Under the pieces are notes generated by a model. It ran no database searches. It saw nothing but the letters and a program-made list of their open reading frames with translations, and was not told the origin of the DNA. A stretch of DNA of 64,000 bases from Deinandra increscens subsp. villosa (taxonomy: Eukaryota > Streptophyta > Magnoliopsida > Asterales > Asteraceae), in NCBI GenBank assembly GCA_039602395.1, contig JBCNJP010000003.1:27382140-27446139 (forward strand). The letters are read 5' to 3'. Positions 55,484 to 64,000 of the stretch are shown piece after piece. Made by a program: the position numbers and the translations under genes. Numbering within the stretch: the stretch's first letter is position 1; every line of letters begins with the position of its first letter.

Positions 55484-58400
55484 ATGACTAATGGACAACT
55501 CAAAGATCGTAATAATGCTTCTACCTCAAGTTCATCTATATCTTCTGAAAAAAGAAAAGAATATAACGCACGATATTACGCTTTACACAAAGAAAACAAA
55601 AAACCACAAGATCGCAATGTTGCTTCTACCTCAAGTGCATCTACGTCAGCTGAAAAAAGAAAAGAATATCAGGCACGATATTATGCTTCACTCAGAGAGA
55701 ATAACGAAGAATCCAAGGTTGGTAGCAACGATGTCTCCCAAAGTAATAGTAGTCACATGACACCAGAGAATGTGCCACGTACACAAACCCTAATTGGCAA
55801 TAGTACGCCGGCAACCTTACTCCTCTATCTAATTGACGAAGTCATGCCTCTAATATCACGAGGTTTCTATTTATTTTGCAATCCTTTCTCTAAAAAACTT
55901 GAATTCTTTAGCAACTTTCGTCCCTTAACACAAGTATATTGTTAGGTATTCAAATTCAACCGCGTACATTATTGCCTCAATTTCGTGAAGTTATTATCCA
56001 ACCATCCATCCGAGATGTGAACACAGAAAACCCACATCTCTTAAATGAAGTCATTCCTCGAGTATCACAAGGTTTGTGCTATTTAACAATATGTTTTTTT
56101 ATAATAGTTGACATGTTTTGTAACTTATTGACAAACATATAACGAATATCTTAGGTACTTGAGATGAGAAGGTAGAACAAGATCCATATGACTTTGTTTA
56201 TGAAGGTGTACCTAGAGACCATCGTGTTTTAAGGGATCGAAGGCCTTGTACTCATTGTGGGGCAAAGCTATTTACATTTGAATTTGCTACCTTTTGTTGT
56301 ATGAGTGGGAAAATAAAGTTAGCAAATTCAGAAATTCCGAATGAGCTGTACCGGCTTTTCACGTCCCAAGATGAATGTGGAAAATTGTTCAGGAAACACA
56401 TACGTGCTTATAACACCAATTTCTCTTTTGCCTCAGTGGGTGTGACATTGGATGATTCAGTGAACAATAGGAGAGACGGTATATATACTTTTCGTGCTCA
56501 TAAAGGAATATATCACAAAATCGACCAATTAGTTTTGAGGGATGGAACTCCGAGATATTTACAATTGTATTTTTATGATCCTGAAAATGAGTTAGATCCT
56601 GAAAATGAGTTAGATCATAGACTCCAATGGCCAAATCTTGATCGAAGTATTATTGAGATCTTGACACGAGTTCTTTCTACAAACCCATACGTCCACACAT
56701 TTCGAAGTCTTGCTCAACTATGACATCTAGACAACTATCGAGTCACTTTGACTGCTTCGGTAGAACTTGATCAAAGGGTGTCTAACCGGCCAACAACATC
56801 TGAGGTTGTCGGTATTTGGGTTGAAGGTAATGACAATATCACTTCGTACAAACGAAGTATTGTTGTGTACGATAGGTCTGAATACCCGTCAACTATTCAG
56901 CCGTACTTTGGTTGTTACGATCCATTGTCATATCCTTTATTTTTTCCCAATGGCAAGACGGGTTGGCATTAAAACATACCGCGTCAAGGAGCATCGTTCA
57001 GTGAAGTTTACAACAATCAAGACGGCAACGACGAAGAAATGGAAGGTACGAACAATTTACATTTCTTTTGGGAAGTGAAGATCATATGATAATATCCTTT
57101 ATTTTAACTCTTTTTTTTCAAACTATTTTCATTATTCAGAGGCTAACACGGGACGTGCTAGAACAACCGTGGCTATGCGAGAGTACTATTCCTACAAGTT
57201 CTAAATCCGATCTACCGAGAACGTGCTTATGTTTGGTTGTAGATTACTACAGCAGTTTGTAGTAGATGTTTACATAAAGCTTGAGACGTCACATTTACAA
57301 TATTGTGAACAAAACTAGGCTAAGATAACAGCAGATTTGTACCAAGGTATTGTCGATTGCATCAATGCTGGTGAGGTTAATCCAAGCAGAGTTGGAAGGA
57401 GAATTGTGTTGCCCGCATCTTTCATCGGAGGGCATCGCGATATGCGTCATCGGTTTCTAGATGCGATGACTTTAGTTCAAGAGGATGGCAAGCCTGATTT
57501 TTTCCTTACAATGACGTGTAATCGGAACTGGCCTGAGATATGTGATAACTTAGAAGTTAGCCAAACCGCACAATATCGTCCAGAGCTTGTTACAAGAGTG
57601 TTTCGTGCTAAATTAGAGGATCTTAAGGAACAACTCTTCAAGAAACATATCCTTAGGAGAGTTAAGGCATACATTTATGTCATCGAGTTTCAAAAGCGTG
57701 GTTTTCCGCATGCCCATTTTCTTATTATCATGTGCTTGGCAGACAAACTTGGTAATCCGGACCATTATGATAAGGTCATGTGTGCTGAAATCCCCGGCGT
57801 ACAAAGACATCCCAAAATGCATGAGCTTGTTGTCAAATACATGCTTCATGGTCCTTGCAGACATTTACGATCAGGTAGTCCTTGTATGCAGGGTGATCCT
57901 CCGGTTTGCCGTTTTCGCTATCCTAGACAATTTAATGAACAAACAACACAAGGAGCTGACACATATCCCTTATACAGAAGAAGAGATACCAGTATAGAAG
58001 TGGAGAAACGAGGAAAAACTCTTAATAACAGATGGGTTGTACCGTATAACCCAAGGCTACTGATGATGTTCAACTGCCACATGAACGTCGAGGTTTGCTC
58101 AAGTATAAACGCTGTGAAGTATTTGTTCAAGTATGTTTACAAAGGACATGACAAGCAGGTTATTCAAATCGGTCAAGATGAGCAAGACGTTGTCATCAAT
58201 GAGATAGAGAGATTTCAAGATGCACGTTACTTCTCGCCCCCGGAGTCCATGTGGCGCATTTTTTCCTTCCCCCTTTCTCAAATCATCCTGCTGTGTTGGC
58301 ATTACAACTTCATTTCCCTAATAATCAGAAGGTTAGATTTAGGGATGACGATATGATGTCTGAAATTATTGATAGGGAAATAGATAAGAGAAAGATGCTG

Positions 58401-59008
58401 ACAGCCTTTTTTGAAACAAATAGACTGAATGAAATTGCAAGAAAATATTTATACAAAGATTTTCCAAGACACTTCATGTGGAATGTAAGCTCACGTCATT
58501 GGAATCCACGTTGTCATAAGTCACAAAGAGGTCGCATTGTTGCCGCCAATCCAACATAAGGAGAAAGGTACTACTTACGTTTGTTGTTGTCAAATGTAAA
58601 AGGTCCTACTTCGTTCGAAGATCTTTGCACAATTAATGGTGTAAGGCACACAACATTCAAAAAAGCAGCTCTCGAGATAGGGTTAATAGAGAACGATGAA
58701 AGTCTTTCACAATGTCTCGCAGAAGCCTCCATAGTATCAGTTTCCTGTTGCTCTTAGAAGGTTATTCGCGACAATTTTGATTTTGTGTGAACCTGGAGAT
58801 GTTCGTAAGTTATGGAATGACAACTTTGATTCATTAGCTGAAGATCATAGATTACATATTCAAAGTGAGGAACGAGTTCGAAAAATGGTTCTTACTGAAA
58901 TTAAAGTAATTTTATAATCTATGGGTAAAAATATCAATGATTTTGATCTTCCTATCATCACAGAAGATGTGAACTTACAGTCTCGAGGTTGTCGTGAGAT
59001 GCAGGAGG
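55484..59008 (+). pseudogene. Helitron Rep/helicase gene, decayed and cut by an LTR element
   Basis: The N-terminal exon (ATG 55484) has two tandem copies of a Ser-rich EKRKEY(N/Q)ARYYA unit; AG|GTTT donors lie near 55860 and 56070. Then comes a Cys motif (CTHCGAKLF...FCC, 56249-56303) and the Helitron-like N domain (FRAHKGIYHKID, LQLYFYD). The Rep part (57337-58270) has DFFLTMTCN, the HUH motif FPHAHFL (H125/H127 of the 57337 frame) and Tyr pair KYLFKY. The frame shifts near 58265-58275, then HPAVLALQLHFPN and RRLFATIL lead toward the Pif1-type helicase. Lesions: TGA 56160 and 56721, TAA 56970 and 57202, TAG 57316, TAA 58557 and 58915. An LTR element begins at 59009; the helicase core is not in the window. 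Confidence 0.9.
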
Positions 59009-62000
59009 TGTAACATCCCGATTCGAATATGACTAAAATCCCGTTAAATTCACGTTAAAATTTCCCCTAATTAGTAGGAATCACTCTTATGAGAAATTAG
59101 GGGGTTTAATGTGTAAATTGATATTTTAGTTAAGCCATAACTTAATAGTGAAAGTTAAAGGGCCAAATGTGCAATTAGCTAATAGTGCAATTAACAAAAG
59201 AAAGAAGGAAGGGAGAGAGCAACGAAATTCGTCCCTGGTGTTCGACCTCCATCTCCCAGACCATATTCTCTTCAAAATTCTGCACTTTGAAGGCCTCAAG
59301 TTGCGATTTCTACCATACTTTGTGAATTTGGAAGTGTTTCCTCCCATCTAAACCCATATTTGACTTAAGTAATAAGTAAAACCCCAATGTGTTGCATGTA
59401 AGGGTCTCGAAAATTATGAGCTAAAGTCTGTAAATTGTTGTTGTATTATGAATCCTATGGTGTTAGGGACCCTATCGGTTGCCTAAACTTCTAATTTCAT
59501 TAACCCTTGGTGAAGTAGTCACCAAATTCTTATACTTGAACCTCCATGCTAGATCACCACTTAAGAGAGTGGTGAAATTTGCTTGCATTAATTAGTTAAA
59601 TTCTTGCATAAATATGTTATTACTTGATGAAATTGGTTGTATTAAGATGGGTTGGAAGGGATTCCACCTAATTGATGTTAAATGGTAGGTTGGAATGTTT
59701 AAAAGAAATAATTTCGTGAACCTACAATATTAAGCACGCCAAGTGCTCGATGAAATGCCTAACCTAGATGAAATGTTGAAATTCATGACTATATGTAAGA
59801 AGGATATATTACTTACAATCATGAAGTAGCGTGTGCTTGATATGTGGAATCCATGCTTATAAGTGTGTTAAATGAGATGGTATAAAACCATGAAAATGTT
59901 AAGAACCTAGTTGTGGGGTTTTTTGGAAGGGGAGTATAAGATCCCTCATAGGTCCGTTTAGGATGCAAAATATATGATTATAAAGAATGTTTTGAATACG
60001 ATGTTTGGTATTTGAACACCGGAAACTGAATCCGTTGTATAATGGGTCAAAATGACCCGTTAATATGGTCACTCAATTTTTCAGTATGCTGTTTGGGAAA
60101 AATTACGGTTGCTGTCCTGTTTTTAGAAAAATTGTATAAAATAAACCGTAACTCCGAAAAATGTGTATCTTATATGCTCGGAAAGCCCTATGATTCTACT
60201 ACAATTCATATTTGAACATGAAAGGCTGAACAAAATTATTCAGTGGTAAAAAATGTCGATTTCAGCAGCAACGCAGTAAAATGCTGCACAATAATAAGAA
60301 GTTTTTACAACCCGTTAAAGTTGGATATGTCAACGTAGATGATTAAAACATGAATGGCGAACTACAATCGATTATGTGCATATAGTTGGGTGTATTAGAA
60401 GCATCTGAAGTGCATGGAAATAACTTATACAAATATTATGCACATGTATATTAAGCATGGTGGACTTTTAGAAAGTCAACACAAAACCATTAATTTAACA
60501 TGAATCGTGAATAGGGCTTTGTATTGAAACGGGGTTAACGATATGTGGCTAACTTAGTCATAATATGGAATAATCTTGCGTTTATAATGACCCTCGACAA
60601 GCTAGGTTGTAGGCTTGGATGCGAGCGGGTCAAACGGATAAAGAGGCATGATGGAAGTTATAAATGCCAAGATGCTTTGAGGTAAACAAAGTAAAGGTTA
60701 AACAACCCAAGGAACATAAGCTCAAGCTCACGAGGTAACATCTATGCTATGTTACATGTTTTGTTAATGACTCATATTTGCATTAATGATATAGAATGCA
60801 TGAATTTTATGAAATGTGATAAACTTTCCCTACAAGGCAAGTTGTTGAATTGCGTATAATTACAAAGTAAAATAATTAGAGTTAAGCTCTAAGAAGGTAA
60901 TGAGTCGAATAACAATACATAATTAAATGGTTCATAGGAACCATGGCCATAAGAATGTATAATATCAGCGGTAAATGAATCGTAGGATTTATGCTAATGG
61001 GTTAAATGGGTCGAACGATTCTAATGGATTCATCATAATGAGTCAAAGAATAAAACTTACTAATCGATTCATAGGGACCATAAAAATGGCCAATTGAGTA
61101 ATTGATATATAATGGTTGTAGGAACCAAGTGCATGTGTAACATTTTTATGTTACATGTAGTAGATAAGTAAATGTGTATTTACATATTAATAGAATAAAC
61201 TAAAACGATTAGATGAACCAATGACAAGTAGAGTGAAATTTGTATGAACTATGTCAAAAGCTTAGTGTATTAGTAACGTGCAAAAATAGACTCATAACGG
61301 AAGCATAAAACTAACTATGGGTATACATACAAATACTTTGATGTTATATTGCTTGCATTATGTTTCTATTAGTAAACCATATGCGATGGGTAAATTCTAG
61401 AAGGTAACCTTGATAGTCGCCACAAAGAACCCCTAAGTGGGTCAAACGGGTCGGGAGAACCCGGGATTAGTTATCAAAGTGTAAACCATGGCCAAGGTAT
61501 GTAATTGCATAGTCTTTATGCTTAAAAATGTGTTTTTAGGACATTCTAATGGCAGAAATGAAGTTCCAACGATTCTGGTGCAAAATTGATAAAACAGGGG
61601 AGATAGCCAAAATTTGGCTAAGTATAGAACAGGTCGGATTTCGGCCAAATCCCTGGAAATTGGGCCCCAATCGTATCGCTTGGAGCTTGTCACATTATAG
61701 GCGATACGCCTACTAGTCCAAGCGTATCTCTTAGAAAGTGGGTGATTTTAGGAGATACGCCTAGAAACCTTACCCGACCTTACTTGTTGTTTTCCGTTAA
61801 TTATGATTTTCATATCTGTTTATGCACTAGAAACTCAATATTGAAAGTGAGTATGTGCAGGTAAAGGAAAAGCTTGACGGATGCTCATCGATGCTACGAA
61901 GGACCGATCACGTGAAGATAAATGACCCGTTCCGCATTTTTATTTTATAGAACATGTAAATGTTGTTTAACAACTTATGGATGTCAATTACTATCTAAGG

Positions 62001-62142
62001 GTATATCTTGTAAAACAAAAAATGAAGCCCAAGTGTTGGGTTTAGGGTTGATAACTATGTATTTTGAACGAAAATTTTCTGGGACTAACTTGAACGTTAA
62101 TAACCGTTATGTTTTGGCATCAAATTGAACATGGGTGTTACA
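59009..62142 (+). repeat. 5' LTR, 3,134 bp
   Basis: Starts TGTAACATCCCGATTCG, ends ATGGGTGTTACA. About 61670-61770 repeats GGCGATACGCCT, CAAGCGTATCTC and GGAGATACGCCTAG. No supported gene inside; the frames at 59148-59351 and 61922-62128 show no domain. Confidence 0.82.
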
Positions 62143-62145
62143 ATT

Positions 62146-62162
62146 TGGTATCAGAGCCATGG
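62146..62162 (+). promoter_or_regulatory. Primer binding site (tRNA-iMet)
   Basis: TGGTATCAGAGCCATGG, three nucleotides after the LTR end. Confidence 0.9.
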
Positions 62163-62174
62163 TTTGAGAGAATT

Positions 62175-62193
62175 AAGTACTCGGGGAGTACTT
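62175..62193 (+). promoter_or_regulatory. Perfect hairpin after the primer site
   Basis: AAGTACTC, loop GGG, GAGTACTT: 8-bp perfect stem, 13 nt after the primer binding site, where RNA dimerisation or packaging structures lie in retroelements. Role inferred. Confidence 0.55.
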
Positions 62194-62400
62194 GAACTCA
62201 AACCTTGAGCTCAAGGGAACGGAAAAAGTGATCAGTTCAAGCTTGATGAAGTGTCGGGGCAAGGTACATAACCCTAAACTGATTAATGAAATTGCGTTTA
62301 ATATGAATAAATGTTCTTATATGCCTGTAAAGGCATAGTTATTAACTATCACTCGGGAAACGCACGGGGAAGGTGTTTCTACACCTAAACCGGGAGGTGT

Positions 62401-62800
62401 GTGAGTGAAGTGTCCCAGGTAGAAGCGGGGTAATGCTAAGGCTATAAACCTCGTATAAACCTGTGGGGGAGATATTGGCTATGACCAATATAATGTATGC
62501 GTGAGTAAAGTGTCCCATGTAGAAGCAGGGTAATGCTAGGGCTAGAAACCTCGTATAAACCTGTGGGGGGAGATATTGGCTATGACCAATATAATGTATG
62601 CGTGAGTAAAGTGTCCCAGGTAGAAGCGGGGTAATGCTAAGGCTAGAAACCTCGTATAAACCTGTGGGGGGAGATATTGGCTGTGACCAATATAATGTAT
62701 GCGTGAGTAAAGTGTCCCAGGTAGAAGCGGGGTAATGCTAAGGCTAGAACCCTCGTATAAAACTGTGGGGGGGATACCGGCTACGAACGACATAATGTAT
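62401..62800 (+). repeat. Four tandem repeats of about 101 bp
   Basis: Units start at 62401, 62501, 62602 and 62703 with GTGAGTRAAGTGTCCCA(G/T)G and contain TAATGCTA(A/G)GGCTA, CCTCGTATAAACCTGTGG and CCAATATAATGTATGC. Units 1-3 are about 96% identical; unit 4 is more diverged at its end. Confidence 0.92.
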
Positions 62801-64000
62801 AAAAACCTTGTTGCGGGCAAAGGTAAATAAAAGCTGTGAGCTAATGAAAATTTAAACTCTGTAGATCAATGACGAACCATGATGGCGGAAATGCTACAGA
62901 GAAACAATGAAAGGAGGCCTTCGAATGCCCCAAATATCGGATAAACCCCCTGAGTAAGTGGATGGGTAATGACACATGCGACCTTAAAATGCATTGGGCT
63001 AGCACTCAAATGCATAAGGAGCACGTGCTAAGGTATAACCAGGTGGGACTACCCAACCTGGAATTACACTTTGATAATTAGAAATACATGCACATGTATC
63101 TAAATTTGGTTAAATTAAGGGGTTAGATCCGTGAGGTCATGCTTTTTAAGTGAAATCGTATAGAAATTGGTGGTGAACGACTCTATAGGAGCCGTGAAGC
63201 CAATATAATGAAAGGGAAATTGTTGAAGAACGACTCTGTAGGAGCCATGAAAACAACATAATGAATGTGAAAATTGGTGAAGAACAACCCAAGAGGGGGT
63301 CGTGAAGCCAATAATTTGAAACAAGGTTACCTTTGGGACATCTTTGGATGTACAAAGGTTGAACCTTATATGGAATTGTCATAAACGAAGGATTAACGAA
63401 TAACCATAGAACTAATGAGTCGAAATGGTCATATGTTCTAACTGACAAAAAAAAAACGTTAAGACGGTTGAATCATGTGTATTATGCGATATCATAACTG
63501 GTTAAAAGATATCGAATTTTTATAATGCGATTAACTTTAAAGTGACTTGGGATAAACCCAAGTCTAGAATTGATTAAAAATATGAAATGGAAAATAAGAA
63601 TAGGGAGAAACGGGTTATTGCATATGCTAGAAAACCCGTAACCCTATGAAATGGCTAGATGCTTATCAAAAGGTGAGAAGTAACCTTGTTTAAACGTAGT
63701 TAAACTAATGTTGTTGAGTCATGTTGATTCCCATGTAAGCTTCGTATAACTAACAGTAAACTGAAGCTGTTAGGTGGGTGACCGAGCTAACTTCATGGGT
63801 GAGACCCACAAGCATAGATGATGGCGAAAGTAGGGAGGACGCTGGACGTGACCATTCCCGAAGACGCACAGAGGATTGCTATGCAAGTAAGTATCCTTAA
63901 AAATTTCCAAATAAATGTTGAATTGTGATATGAACAAGTAATGGTTCGTAAGAACCATAACTACGTGCTCAAATGTTATGTGATCAATTAATGGTTAGTA
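62801..64000 (+). other. Internal leader of the LTR element
   Basis: About 1.2 kb. 63167-63315 has three imperfect units of about 53 bp (GAACGACTCT(A/G)TAGGAGCC). An ATG at 63822 opens about 19 codons (AKVGRTLDVTIPEDAQRIA) before a donor-like CAAGTAAGT at 63885; possibly the gag start, unproven. Confidence 0.4.

Larger units (their letters stand above)
52964..59008 (+). mobile_element. Plant Helitron carrying RPA-like, F-box and Rep/helicase genes
   Basis: Three same-strand genes: RPA-like, F-box, Rep/helicase. RPA-like plus RepHel is a known plant Helitron combination; the F-box between them is the unusual part. Neither the TC 5' end nor the CTRR 3' end was identified, so the limits given are those of the genes. 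Confidence 0.75.
59009..64000 (+). mobile_element. LTR retrotransposon, left part (runs off the window)
   Basis: A 3.1-kb LTR followed by a primer site and 1.85 kb of internal sequence. The LTR edges TGTAACATCC and GGTGTTACA resemble those of the two gypsy-type elements here, so a chromovirus relative or LARD is likely. It is inserted in the Helitron helicase gene; the base run before it is GGAGG, so its 5-bp duplication should be found at the far end. Confidence 0.8.

Noticed and set aside
59009..62142. Genes within the 3.1-kb LTR (frames at 59148, 61442 and 61922)
   Set aside because: Short, no domains, and located within the long terminal repeat.
62401..62800. CRISPR array or coding tandem repeat
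   Set aside because: Units are directly abutting 101-bp copies without spacers and no frame stays open through them.

Overview
The window looks like a repeat-rich plant nuclear genome, probably a dicot and possibly Asteraceae. The plant call rests on Ty1/copia and Ty3/gypsy elements primed by initiator tRNA-Met, a chromodomain-bearing gypsy pol, a FAR1-like fragment, a plant-type Helitron with an RPA-like gene, an F-box/FBA-type gene, and low GC with (TA)n tracts. The family-level guess comes only from the general look of the gypsy and copia proteins and is weak. There is no bacterial-style operon, CRISPR array, rRNA or convincing tRNA gene.

Layout. 1-1300: low-complexity flank with a broken FAR1-like C-terminus on the minus strand. 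1301-4500: decayed copia-like element (LTR, PBS, gag remnant) broken by an 828-bp hAT-like element with perfect 8-bp target duplications. 5007-9613: nearly intact, very short-LTR copia element (minus strand) with one nonsense codon in gag-pol and a lost integrase catalytic Asp. 9614-11495: AT-rich DNA with a textbook Helitron 3' terminus. 11496-23070: a 5'-truncated LINE (minus) split by a complete 9.9-kb chromodomain gypsy element (11812-21695; 2.5-kb LTRs; TSD TGTCC). 23460-32150: a second complete gypsy-type element, almost without coding sequence (TSD AATTA). 32371-37558: decayed copia element (minus; TSD TATGT). 37564-43110: non-coding DNA with local duplications, a second Helitron-like terminus, a T-rich tract and repeats built on GTTACA/TGTAAC and ACATGCA words. 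43166-47672: a block flanked on both sides by (TA)n with inverted GGAAG..GAT ends, holding a long fold-back structure and a minisatellite on a perfect 14-bp palindrome. 47760-52960: intron-like AT-rich DNA. 52964-59008: a plant Helitron carrying, all on the plus strand, an RPA-like OB-fold gene, an intact F-box gene, and a decayed Rep/helicase gene. 59009-end: a 3.1-kb LTR plus the start of the internal region of another LTR element, which cuts the Helitron helicase.

Most coding sequence belongs to mobile elements and most of it is broken. The repeated lesion is Gln or Trp to stop by C-to-T or G-to-A change, as expected for methylated, silenced transposons. The exceptions are the F-box ORF (54305-55351) and the spliced RPA-like exons (about 53188-54008), which stay open inside an otherwise dead Helitron. 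Nesting gives a relative order: a shared repeat (uninterrupted copy at 40036-40280) was hit by a LINE, then by the gypsy element. The Helitron was later cut by the LTR element at 59009.
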